DNA of 64,000 nucleotides from Planctomycetia bacterium (GTDB taxonomy: Bacteria; Planctomycetota; Phycisphaerae; Phycisphaerales; SM1A02). The notes under the pieces are model-generated. The model had not been told where the DNA came from. It did not search any database and saw nothing but the letters and a program-made list of their open reading frames with translations. Made by a program: the position numbers and the translations under genes. Shown here one piece after another: positions 19,464 to 27,788 of the stretch. Within the stretch, counting starts at the first letter, position 1, and every line of letters starts with the position of its first letter. The stretch is from assembly GCA_005790605.1 (NCBI GenBank), contig SXUI01000058.1, positions 27,975 to 91,974 of the forward strand, written 5' to 3'.

Positions 19464-20171
19464 CTACGCCGAGAGCATCCGCCGCGTGCACAGATCTTCG
19501 CCGAGCAACTCTCGCGTGTAGGTGGAGAGAAGCCGATTTCCGCGAATCACAGATTCAGACTCAAGCGCGTCTACGGAATCTCCCACAAAGGCTGCGCAAA
19601 GAGTCTCAAGCGTCGAGGGGCGGACTCTCCAAGCTGAGCGATCTTCTCGGTAATCGACAATGCCGCCGGTTTGAGCAGAGAACGCGAGACGCCCAGGATC
19701 AATGTCTCCAACTTCAAGGAGCGGTTGGTGACCGATCACCCGGAGAAAGACGCATTGAAAGCGGAGGAGTTCAGATTCATGCCACTCTCCGCCATCCATC
19801 GCAGCGAGCGCTGAGTGCAGTGCATCAAACAGCGATGGGTGTGGCTCGCTTGGCGGGAGCGCGCGGTGCAGAATGTCCGCCATATAAAGACCGGTGAGAT
19901 TTGGGTAGAGCTCGGTGTGTAAGCGCCGAAACACCCGCTGGAGCGTCCATTCGGTCAAGGTCTGGAGCTCACGATCTGGTTTGACGACCGCGACGATCTG
20001 CCCAAGCGTCAAGAGATCGAAGCCGCCCGAGAACCGACCTCGATCTCTTCTCGCACCCTTCGCAATGCCGCGGAGCATTCCATGTTGACGACAAAACAAA
20101 CTTGTGGTCTGACTCGTTTCAGACCAGTCCCAAGCGCGAAGCACAAAACAGTCGTCGACGAGATTCGGCAC
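19464..20171 (-). CDS. recO: DNA repair protein RecO
   Basis: 235 residues from GTG 20171. The N-terminal OB fold shows the RecO pattern DCFVLRAWDWSETSQTTSLF followed by GMLRGIAKGARR, and the helical C-terminal domain has FRRLHTELYPNLTGLYMADILHR split by short loops. RecO anneals SSB-coated DNA and helps load RecA with RecR. No CxxC zinc pair is seen. It follows the 419-residue membrane protein gene by 26 nt, and could be cotranscribed with it. Confidence 0.85.
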   Translation of the reverse strand: MPNLVDDCFVLRAWDWSETSQTTSLFCRQHGMLRGIAKGARRDRGRFSGGFDLLTLGQIVAVVKPDRELQTLTEWTLQRVFRRLHTELYPNLTGLYMADILHRALPPSEPHPSLFDALHSALAAMDGGEWHESELLRFQCVFLRVIGHQPLLEVGDIDPGRLAFSAQTGGIVDYREDRSAWRVRPSTLETLCAAFVGDSVDALESESVIRGNRLLSTYTRELLGEDLCTRRMLSA

Positions 20172-20197
20172 GATCGACGATGGTATCCGTCACACGA

Positions 20198-21457
20198 CTA
20201 GTGATGCGCAGCAGGTGGCGCGTGGGCTTCTGCTGATGGCGTGGCTGTTGCCTCGGCTGGCGCGTCTGGTGTGGTTGACAGGGGCAAGACTTCTTCGGAG
20301 ACCCTTCCAACTGCCGGCGCTTGGGATTGCCGCCACGCGGAGTACCACGCGATTGGAACCGCGAGAAAAGTAGCGAGCGCGAGCGCCGCAAGGATCTGTT
20401 GAACAGGTTCCTGCGTGAGCATGCGCACAGGCATCAAGAGCATCGCGGTGATCGAAGCAAGAAGTTTCGAGGGGGTTCGCGCTGGTTTCGCCAGAGCCAA
20501 TTCCTGCGCAGGAGATGCCACGGGAGATTCGAGCGTTACGCGCGCGGGCTCCTGAGCGACAGCACGCGCAGTTGCTGTGGGTGCTGCATGCGCGGGTGTC
20601 GAAACTTCAAGCACGGGTTGTGGTTCACTCACAGATTGCTCTGCGATGATTCGAGCCTCTACCGATGGAGTTTGCACAGGCGCATCGTGAGGAAGTACTG
20701 CCTCTGTTGAAACAGCGGGAGCTGCAGTAGCGCTTGCGGGAGGCGCCGCGGCCGTAGCTCTCACAATATCGAGCTCGGTTTCTGGAGGCAGTTGCTTCGC
20801 GATCCCATCGAACTTTCCAACTGGGTTACTGATGCGCGCGTTGGGATCTGCAAGATAGGTCGGGGATTCAAGGCGACTTGTTCCGAACGCTTCAATCAGC
20901 GCCCGATTGATCTCTTCATCGAGTCCCGCAAGCGTGCCCTCGTCGAAGACGCTTGCCACAGCGTTCTTCACATCACCATCAGCGCGAGCGATCAAACTGT
21001 CAGCGTCATCCGCGAGCGCAGCGTCAATCTCAGCGATGAGTGGGTCAACTCGCGGAGCTTGCGGGCGTGACACAGGTGTGACCACAACAGGCGCGGGTGG
21101 CGGAGGTGGTGGAGTGTTTGGTTTCTCAAGTGTGGGCGCGTTGGCCTTCGGAGAGCTCTTTGCAGCCTCCGCGTCCGCGAGTGCTCGCTCGATGTCAGCG
21201 TGGAGCGCCTCAATGTCGAAGTCTGGCGGACGAACGGCGACATGAACATCTTGAGTAAGGGCGCCGATGTCTCGAAGCAACGACTCGATTTCAGGGCCCG
21301 TGCCCTCTGGGCTATCGAGTGCTGCCGCGAGTACTTGTGGCGCATCCCGAGAGACCTCTTCAAGGATCGCTTCAATCGATGAGACATCCATGGCCGAACC
21401 CGCACTGGGGGCTGGCTGAAGCGAATCGGACGGCGTCTGTGCGGTTGGATCCGCCAT
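20198..21457 (-). CDS. hypothetical single-pass membrane protein, Ala/Pro-rich
   Basis: 419 residues, not recognised. The first 230 residues are acidic helical segments separated by a poly-Pro linker (about 118-125), with repeated short patterns such as IEAILEEVSRDA and LIAEIDAALADDAD. An Ala/Pro/Thr-rich linker follows. One strong hydrophobic segment lies at about 358-378 (LAALALATFLAVPIAWY), leaving a short Ala/Pro/His tail. Probably a cytoplasmic, low-complexity region attached to the membrane near the C-terminus. It is upstream of recO on the same strand and divergent from the PilZ gene. Confidence 0.75.
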   Translation of the reverse strand: MADPTAQTPSDSLQPAPSAGSAMDVSSIEAILEEVSRDAPQVLAAALDSPEGTGPEIESLLRDIGALTQDVHVAVRPPDFDIEALHADIERALADAEAAKSSPKANAPTLEKPNTPPPPPPAPVVVTPVSRPQAPRVDPLIAEIDAALADDADSLIARADGDVKNAVASVFDEGTLAGLDEEINRALIEAFGTSRLESPTYLADPNARISNPVGKFDGIAKQLPPETELDIVRATAAAPPASATAAPAVSTEAVLPHDAPVQTPSVEARIIAEQSVSEPQPVLEVSTPAHAAPTATARAVAQEPARVTLESPVASPAQELALAKPARTPSKLLASITAMLLMPVRMLTQEPVQQILAALALATFLAVPIAWYSAWRQSQAPAVGRVSEEVLPLSTTPDAPAEATATPSAEAHAPPAAHH

Positions 21458-21627
21458 GCTTCCTACCTATCGGCAAGGTGTGGCTGGTTCTCAACGGATT
21501 AGCGGCGCAACTTCGGCATGTTTTCTCAATCAGCATGGGGCAACTTCCGGAGTGGCTGAAGTGCCAAGACTCGTTCCCTTCGCGTCATTTTCGACATTTC
21601 GCCTGTATTGCTCCCTCGAGCGCGTCG

Positions 21628-21981
21628 ATGACCTGCATTGCCGTGTTCCATGACTCTGCATTTCAAGATCCCACCGGAGAAGCGGCTCGTGCATCAAGTG
21701 CCGAGCGGCGCGGAGGCGATCGCAATGAGTTTCCAGCCGAGGTCGTCGTGCTGTGGCACCACCAGCCATGGACGACGATCCGATATCAACTTGTCGACAT
21801 GAGTGACGGTGGCTTGCGGCTTCGATCCAACCTGCCGTTTGTCGAGGGCTCAAGCGCGACCTTTGTGCGCCTTCTCCCAGAAGGCACGCGACTCGGTCGA
21901 TCCGGCATGGTGGTTTGGAGTCGTCATATGCCTCTTGATGGCCGGCCCGCGTTCGAAGCAGGCTTTCAGTTCTTTGACTGA
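21628..21981 (+). CDS. PilZ domain protein
   Basis: 117 residues from ATG 21628 (longer starts at 21535 or before add unconserved residues). The sequence contains the two halves of a PilZ cyclic di-GMP site: an ERRGGDRNEF arginine cluster (RxxxR-like) and VDMSDGGLRLRS (DxSxxG). Strand pattern afterwards fits the beta barrel. It probably acts as a cyclic di-GMP effector; the response regulator-cyclase encoded at 14363-15292 is a candidate source. Domain call is by motif only, hence moderate confidence. Confidence 0.72.
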   Translation: MTCIAVFHDSAFQDPTGEAARASSAERRGGDRNEFPAEVVVLWHHQPWTTIRYQLVDMSDGGLRLRSNLPFVEGSSATFVRLLPEGTRLGRSGMVVWSRHMPLDGRPAFEAGFQFFD

Positions 21982-22013
21982 GCCGCGAGGAACTCGGTCG
22001 ATACGCTGCCCGA

Positions 22014-22877
22014 GTGTTTCAAGTCATTGTGAATGCCGACGATCTTGGCTTGCACCCCGCGGTGCAGCGCGCCGTTGAGCATTGCGCACAACTGGGGACG
22101 ATTACGAGCGCAAGTGTTCTTGCAAACGGTCCACATGTTGAACAAGTGCGTTCAATACCGGGGGTTTCTCTCGGCGCGCACTTGAATGTGTTGCGAGGGA
22201 CACCACTTTCTCCAGCGAGCGAAGTTCGCTCACTCGTGGACGCCAATGGTCGCTTCGTAGGCACATTCACAGCACTGTGGTCGCGACTCGCCTTCGGCAA
22301 GTTGGCGCTTGAAGAGGTCGAACTTGAATGGGGTCGCCAAGTCGAGTCGCTCTTGTCGCGGGGCTTCGCACTCTCCCACATCGATGGCGAAAAACACACA
22401 CACTGTTTGCCTGGCCTCTTCGAGGTTGCGTGCCGCGTCGCGGAGAGATTCTCGATCCCATGGATTCGCCGGAGCGAGGAGCGGTTCGGCTGTGCGACTT
22501 GGGATCTTGGGTTGTTGCGGAAACGCTTGCTTCACCATTGGTGTGCGAAGACGCGCACGCATACAACTCATACATCGAGCGCTGATTCCGTCTGGGGAAT
22601 CGCGCACCAAGGTGTGGCGCTCACGCCGCAGCGCGCAGCACACGCCTTTCGCGGAGCGGAGCGTGGTTCGATCATCGAGATAGTCTGTCACCCCGGATTG
22701 GTTTCGAAGCTCGATCCGTGTCTCGATCCATCCTTCGGTAAGATGAAGGTTGCAAGGCTTTGGCGCCCTGAGTTTGAGAGTCTCTCTGAGTCGTCGTGGC
22801 TCGCGACCGCTGTGCGAGAGCGGTGGACACTGACTGGGTTTGATCGCTTGAACACCACCCAACGCGAACACGCATGA
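22014..22877 (+). CDS. YdjC/ChbG-type carbohydrate deacetylase
   Basis: 287 residues from GTG 22014. The metal and catalytic motifs of the family are visible: NADDLG near the N-terminus, SLGAHLNVL, and SHIDGEKHTHCLPG. These enzymes remove N-acetyl groups from sugars; relatives include ChbG (chitooligosaccharides) and HpnK (hopanoid glycosides). The stop overlaps the start of a glycosyltransferase (ATGA), so the pair probably builds or modifies a glycolipid or polyprenyl-linked sugar. Substrate assignment is inference. No Shine-Dalgarno sequence is obvious. Confidence 0.85.
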   Translation: MFQVIVNADDLGLHPAVQRAVEHCAQLGTITSASVLANGPHVEQVRSIPGVSLGAHLNVLRGTPLSPASEVRSLVDANGRFVGTFTALWSRLAFGKLALEEVELEWGRQVESLLSRGFALSHIDGEKHTHCLPGLFEVACRVAERFSIPWIRRSEERFGCATWDLGLLRKRLLHHWCAKTRTHTTHTSSADSVWGIAHQGVALTPQRAAHAFRGAERGSIIEIVCHPGLVSKLDPCLDPSFGKMKVARLWRPEFESLSESSWLATAVRERWTLTGFDRLNTTQREHA

Positions 22878-23848
22878 TGACCACGCACTCGATTGAGGTT
22901 TCGACCGTCACGCCTGTGCACAACGAGGAGTTGTGCATAGAAGAGTTCGTGCGTCGGACCGACGCAGCACTCTCCGCACTGCAGGTGCCCTACGAGATCA
23001 TCATCGTTTCCGATGGATCGACCGATCGCACCGAGGCGCTTCTTCGAGAACTCGCGCCTCGATACCCAAGATTGTGCGTCTTGATGTTGAGTCGCAATGT
23101 TGGGCAATGCAGTGCGATGTATGCGGGCATGCAAGCGTCGCGTGGGAGGCGCATCGTGGTGCTCGATGGAGATCTTCAGCACGCACCAGAATCAATCGGC
23201 ATGCTGCTTCGCAAGATGGACGAGGGGTATGTGCTGGTGAGCGCGTCACGGATTCTTCGCAAGGAGTCGATGATGCTCAAGCGAATTCCGAGCTTGATCG
23301 CGAACTTCATCTTGCGTCGAGTTACAGGTTGCGAGATTCGGGATATGGGCGGATTCAAACTCATCGACGGAGACATCGCGCGATCGCTTCGGCTTCGGCC
23401 GGGGCATCACCGACTGCTTCCTGCGCTTGTGCATATGCGCGGCGGCGCGACAGGAGAGGTCTTTGTGGAGTCCTTCGCACGCTACGCAGGTCATAGCCAC
23501 TACGGCATCTCGCGCTCGTTCGATGTGCTTTTTGACATTCTGATGCTTGGATTCCAATCGAGTTTCAAGGCGCGGCCGCTCTATCTCTTTGGGCGAATCG
23601 GCGTGCTCCTTCTCACCGTGGATTGCATCGTGATGCCCTGGTTGTTGTATGAGAAGTTCGCGCATGATGTGGATTTGGGAACTCGACCGCCATTTCTTGT
23701 CGCGATCATGTTCTTTCTCTCCGCGTTGTTTTTCTTCGCGATGGGCTTTGTGCTCGAACTCCTCTCAGACGCCAACAATGCGATTGGCGGTATCAAGCCT
23801 TACATTGTTCGCGAGTCCATCCCAACGAAACCTTCGTCTCACCTCTAA
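22874..23848 (+). CDS. family 2 glycosyltransferase, DPM1/ArnC-like membrane protein
   Basis: 324 residues. GT-A fold with VTPVHNEE at the N-terminus, IIIVSDGSTDRT, and a DxD-type VVLDGDLQHAPES. Two C-terminal hydrophobic segments (about 239-262 and 272-297) anchor it to the membrane, as in dolichol-phosphate mannosyltransferase-like and ArnC/GtrB-like enzymes that charge polyprenyl phosphate. It is translationally coupled to the upstream deacetylase, which suggests that the sugar it transfers is deacetylated, much as ArnC/ArnD work together. Substrate is unknown. Confidence 0.88.
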   Translation: MMTTHSIEVSTVTPVHNEELCIEEFVRRTDAALSALQVPYEIIIVSDGSTDRTEALLRELAPRYPRLCVLMLSRNVGQCSAMYAGMQASRGRRIVVLDGDLQHAPESIGMLLRKMDEGYVLVSASRILRKESMMLKRIPSLIANFILRRVTGCEIRDMGGFKLIDGDIARSLRLRPGHHRLLPALVHMRGGATGEVFVESFARYAGHSHYGISRSFDVLFDILMLGFQSSFKARPLYLFGRIGVLLLTVDCIVMPWLLYEKFAHDVDLGTRPPFLVAIMFFLSALFFFAMGFVLELLSDANNAIGGIKPYIVRESIPTKPSSHL

Positions 23849-23871
23849 GTACTCTTTCTAACGCCCCACCA

Positions 23872-24591
23872 ATGTTGCAGACCAAACTCATCATCATCGC
23901 CTCCACACTCTTGACCGCAGTTGCTGGAAGTGGCACTTACGCACAGACTCCCAAGGACGCACCCTCCACACCACCGGCTTCGGTCGAAAGTAAGCCAGCG
24001 GAGGCAACGTACGAGTACGCCTTGATGAAAACTTCGAAGGGCGACATTCTGCTTGAGCTCGACGCGACGCACGCGCCCATCTCTGTCGCAAACTTCGTGG
24101 AGTACGCCAAGAAGGGTTACTACGACGGCACGATTTTTCATCGCGTCATTGAGAACTTCATGATTCAGGGTGGTGGATTTGATGCGACGCTGACGCAGAA
24201 AGAGACCGCGCCCCCAATCAAGAATGAGTGGAAGAACGGATTGAAGAACACGCGTGGCACAATCGCGATGGCGCGTACTTCGGTTCCTGATAGCGCGACA
24301 AGTCAGTTCTTCATCAACACGGTGGATAACGCGATGCTGGATCGCCCAAATGGGGGTGCTGCATATGCGGTGTTTGGTCGAGTCGTCGTCGGTATGGATG
24401 CGGTCGACAAAATCAAGAAAGTTCCGACCGGGGTTGGATTGGCCACAACTCCTGGTGGACGAGGGCAAATGGGCGATGTCCCGACTGAGGCAGTTGTGAT
24501 TGAGAAGGTCACGATGCTTTCGAAGGAAGATGCTGTGAAGCGCATGCAAAGTGCCGCGTCCGCTCCGACTCCGACAGCGCCAGCGAAGTGA
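23872..24591 (+). CDS. secreted cyclophilin-type peptidyl-prolyl isomerase
   Basis: 239 residues. A signal peptide (about 1-25, ending TYAQ) is followed by a cyclophilin domain at about 45-215. Landmarks: PISVANFVEYAKKGYYDG, FHRVIENFMIQGGG with the catalytic Arg in FHRV, and SATSQFFINTVDN. An Ala/Thr/Pro-rich tail ends the protein. It should catalyse proline isomerisation outside the cytoplasm. The gene lies 23 nt after the glycosyltransferase and is closed by a strong terminator. Confidence 0.92.
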   Translation: MLQTKLIIIASTLLTAVAGSGTYAQTPKDAPSTPPASVESKPAEATYEYALMKTSKGDILLELDATHAPISVANFVEYAKKGYYDGTIFHRVIENFMIQGGGFDATLTQKETAPPIKNEWKNGLKNTRGTIAMARTSVPDSATSQFFINTVDNAMLDRPNGGAAYAVFGRVVVGMDAVDKIKKVPTGVGLATTPGGRGQMGDVPTEAVVIEKVTMLSKEDAVKRMQSAASAPTPTAPAK

Positions 24592-24620
24592 TTCTCAAAG
24601 GAGAACGCGTTACGAACCGC

Positions 24621-24666
24621 GAGGCGGTTGCACTCGACTTGCGAGTGCAGCCGCCTCTTTCATTTC
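24621..24666 (+). terminator. intrinsic terminator after cyclophilin gene
   Basis: Left arm 24621-24636 pairs with right arm 24642-24657 over 16 positions with a single T-G wobble; loop ACTTG. The T-rich tail TTTCATTT follows. It lies 29 nt after the cyclophilin stop, and its presence argues that the next gene starts at ATG 24694 rather than upstream. Confidence 0.85.
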
Positions 24667-24693
24667 ATGTCGTTCTGTACACTTCTTCGCGCT

Positions 24694-27315
24694 ATGTTTG
24701 ATTTCCACGCGATTCGATGGACAGCAGGCTTGTTGGCGCTCGCGACGACGACGGTCGCGTTGGGCCAAAATGGAGATCGCGAGGGCGAGACACAACCACA
24801 ACTGCCACCAGAGTGGAGGGTGCTGACGCCGCCCGCGCCACTCACACCTGCTGAAGAACTCGCGACCTTCGCTCTACCAGCCGGATTTCACGCCGAACTC
24901 GTTGCGTGCGAGCCACTCATTGAGACTCCGGTTGCGTGCTCGTTTGATGGCGACGGAAGACTCTGGGTCGTGGAGATGCCGAGTTACATGACCGATGTTC
25001 GTGGGAGTGATGAGCTGAGCGCCACTGGACGCATCAAGGTTCTTTCGGATACGGATTCGGACGGCGTGTTCGATCACGCGGATGTGTTTCTTGATGGACT
25101 TGTTGCGCCTCGCGCAGTTGCGCCTTGGACCTTTGGCGGAACACACAACACGGCAGTGCGCGGAGCGCTCGTCATCGAACCACCTCATCTGTTGTACGCG
25201 ACAGATACGGATGGCGATGGTCACGCGGATCGCACTGAAGTCATCTCGGGTGGATTTGAGCCAGCACTCGACAATCCAGAGCATGCCGGCAACGGACTCT
25301 TCTTTGGACTCGATGGTTCTTTCCTGATCTCCCAGAGTCCATTCAGTGTGCGTCCCAACACGGATCGTGGATTCGAGTTGATTCCACAACTTGCTCATGG
25401 TCAGTGGGGGATCTCGCAAGACTCTTTCGGGCGCGTGTACTGCTCACCGAACTCAGACCCGCTCCTCGTTGATCTTGTTCCGCGCACCGCGGCAGCTCGT
25501 CAACCAACACAGAAGGGATTTGAGGGAGTACCCACGCGCGCAGCGACCGACATGGCCGTTGCCCCAAGTCACCTAACACCAGGGGTCAATCGCGGGTATC
25601 AGCAAGGCACGCTGAAGGATGGTCGCCTTGCCAATTTCACTGGCGCGTGCGGTACGCACATTCACGAAGGTCCCTCGCTCGCGGGCCAAACAACGCAAGC
25701 ATTTGTGTGTGAAGTCACTGGGAATCTGGTGCAACGCTTCAACTTGACGCAGAAAGATGGTGTGCCCTCGGCAACAAACGCGGATGCGCCGCGCTCGTTC
25801 CTTACTTCAACCGACGAGCGATTCCGGCCGGTGTGGTGCGGCGCAGGTCTCGATGGAGCGCTTTACATCGCGGACATGTATCGCGGCATTGTGCAGCATC
25901 GGAACTTCATGACGAGTTTTTTGCGCGAGCAGGTGGAATCGCGGCGTCTCACGCTTCCGATCTCAAACGGACGGATTTGGCGCGTGGTTCGTGATGGCGA
26001 GCGAGCCGGATCCCCGCCGAGACTCTCCTCAAGTTCCGCAGCGGCGCTTGCTGAGCTCCTGAAGACTCCTGAGAAGGGCTTGCGCGACCAAGTGCGACGA
26101 GAACTCGTTGCTCGTCGCGACAACGAATCTGTCGCACCACTTCAGGCGATGCTCCGCGATGAAGCGTGTTCTGTTGAAGTTCGTATCGCAGCGCTTGAGA
26201 CTCTCGGCGCGATCGCATCGTGCACAGCAGCTGATCTAGAGCACGCGGCGAAGGGCGAGCCCGCGCTGCGAGTTGCAGCGCTACGTGTTGCGGAGCGATG
26301 TGGCGAAAGCGCGTGGCTGGTGTCGTTCTTGCAGCATCTTGCGCTTGACAGTGATCGTTTCGTGCGGGCTCAAGTCGTGCTAGCGGCAGCGGCGCTCGAA
26401 GATGACAACACAGTGCTTGACCTTCTTTCGCGCTCCCTTTCGCACGACCTCGAGTGGAGGTTGATGCGAAGTGCGGTCCTTTCGAGTCTTACTCAACGAG
26501 AGACCTTGATGCTCGATCGCATCACGAGCGGCGCTCTCCTCACCACAAACACTACAGGGGCAAGAGCGTTCCTCGCTGCACTCTGCGACATTGTGCTCGA
26601 TGGAGGTACTCCGAACGGCACACTTGCCATTCTTCAACTCGCGTCTGCGTCGGCGGTCTCGCGGCAATGGCAATCGGAGATCGCGCTTGATCGCGTCGCG
26701 GTCGCGCAGCGATTGAACAACAAGGAACCAGTTCAACTCTTGCTCACAGAATCACCAGCCGCGTGGGCCGCACTCGTTGAGGGCAACGCCCCACTCTCAA
26801 CACGCGCGAAAGCGTGCGATCTACAGCTCTATTGGCCGGGTCGCGGTGACCTCGCGCGCATCGCGCCAAAGTTTGTGTCGGCTGCGCAGGGATCGAGCGC
26901 AGAGCGGGGGAAGCGCCTCTTTTCGAACTGCATGACATGCCACCAGGCGAACGGGCGCGGGCAACCGCCCGTCTATCCGCCACTTCGCGGAAGTCCCTAC
27001 GCATTGGGCGAGCCAGGGCGCTTGATTCGCATTGTGCTGCATGGGCTTGAAGGGGAGGTAGAAGTTGAGGGGGTGCGGTACAACCAAGCAATGCAAGTGC
27101 CCGCACTCGCGACTGACGACGACATCGCCGCTGTCTTGACGTATGTGAGAAGCGCGTGGGGAAACAACGCTTCGCCCATTGATAGCGAGATGGTTCGAAC
27201 GGTTCGAGAGCAAACCAAAGGTCGAACTCGATCGTGGACGGTCGACGAACTCGCGGGAGAACCACCACTCGCACCGGCCACGCCGACAGGCGCCGTGGCA
27301 GGAGGGCGCCCATGA
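24694..27315 (+). CDS. planctomycete membrane-bound dehydrogenase with HEAT-like repeats and cytochrome c domain
   Basis: 873 residues from ATG 24694. A signal peptide ends near TTTVALGQ. A beta-propeller domain of the sorbosone/PVC dehydrogenase type covers about 40-440 (starts LPAGFHAELVACEP; contains DGDGRLWVVEMP and GAGLDGALYIADMYRG). A helical HEAT-like region follows. Near the C-terminus a class I cytochrome c motif CMTCHQ sits after KRLFSN. Such proteins are abundant in planctomycetes and presumed to oxidise sugars or alcohols and pass electrons to heme, but the substrate is unknown. ATGA overlap with the dCMP deaminase gene. Confidence 0.9.
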   Translation: MFDFHAIRWTAGLLALATTTVALGQNGDREGETQPQLPPEWRVLTPPAPLTPAEELATFALPAGFHAELVACEPLIETPVACSFDGDGRLWVVEMPSYMTDVRGSDELSATGRIKVLSDTDSDGVFDHADVFLDGLVAPRAVAPWTFGGTHNTAVRGALVIEPPHLLYATDTDGDGHADRTEVISGGFEPALDNPEHAGNGLFFGLDGSFLISQSPFSVRPNTDRGFELIPQLAHGQWGISQDSFGRVYCSPNSDPLLVDLVPRTAAARQPTQKGFEGVPTRAATDMAVAPSHLTPGVNRGYQQGTLKDGRLANFTGACGTHIHEGPSLAGQTTQAFVCEVTGNLVQRFNLTQKDGVPSATNADAPRSFLTSTDERFRPVWCGAGLDGALYIADMYRGIVQHRNFMTSFLREQVESRRLTLPISNGRIWRVVRDGERAGSPPRLSSSSAAALAELLKTPEKGLRDQVRRELVARRDNESVAPLQAMLRDEACSVEVRIAALETLGAIASCTAADLEHAAKGEPALRVAALRVAERCGESAWLVSFLQHLALDSDRFVRAQVVLAAAALEDDNTVLDLLSRSLSHDLEWRLMRSAVLSSLTQRETLMLDRITSGALLTTNTTGARAFLAALCDIVLDGGTPNGTLAILQLASASAVSRQWQSEIALDRVAVAQRLNNKEPVQLLLTESPAAWAALVEGNAPLSTRAKACDLQLYWPGRGDLARIAPKFVSAAQGSSAERGKRLFSNCMTCHQANGRGQPPVYPPLRGSPYALGEPGRLIRIVLHGLEGEVEVEGVRYNQAMQVPALATDDDIAAVLTYVRSAWGNNASPIDSEMVRTVREQTKGRTRSWTVDELAGEPPLAPATPTGAVAGGRP

Positions 27316-27788
27316 CGTCGCAGAGCGGACCAACTGACCGACAGGCGAAGTGGGATGAACGATTTCTTCAGGTCGCGGATGTGATCGCGCGTTGGAGCAA
27401 GGATCCCTCCCGCGGTGTTGGCTCAGTGATCGTGAGTTCAAGCATGCAGATCATCGCGACTGGATTCAACGGTCTCCCGCGCGGAGTCGAGGATCTGCCC
27501 GAGCGACTCGAACGACCAGTGAAATACGATCTCATCGTGCACGCAGAACTGAACGCAGTTGTGCAGTGCGCGCGCAACGGAGTGAGCCCGGTTGGGAGCA
27601 CGCTCTATTCAACATTTTTCCCATGTGTGCACTGTGCGCTTGCAATCGTGCAATCAGGCGTCGTTCGAGTGGTGACCTACGGGTTGACAGATGCGGATGC
27701 ACACTGGCTTGAGTCGATCGGAAAGAGTGAGGCGATCCTGCGTGAAGCAGGCATCGCGTTTTCGATCGTCACTCGTTCCACCCACTAA
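27312..27788 (+). CDS. dCMP deaminase-type cytidine deaminase
   Basis: 158 residues. ATG 27312 overlaps the upstream TGA. The zinc site is complete: HAELNAVVQ with the catalytic Glu (HAE), and PCVHC (PCxxC). The GFNGLPRGVEDLPERL segment is typical of deoxycytidylate deaminase. It would convert dCMP to dUMP for thymidylate synthesis. Its coupling to a secreted dehydrogenase is functionally odd. The final 20 nt overlap the 3' end of the converging subtilase gene. Confidence 0.9.
   Translation: MTSQSGPTDRQAKWDERFLQVADVIARWSKDPSRGVGSVIVSSSMQIIATGFNGLPRGVEDLPERLERPVKYDLIVHAELNAVVQCARNGVSPVGSTLYSTFFPCVHCALAIVQSGVVRVVTYGLTDADAHWLESIGKSEAILREAGIAFSIVTRSTH

Noticed and set aside
21541..21620. A stretch starting GGAGTGGCTGAAGTGCC, superficially like a class II tRNA
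   Set aside because: No T-arm GGTTCGAxTCC, no acceptor pairing and no CCA-compatible 3' end were found.
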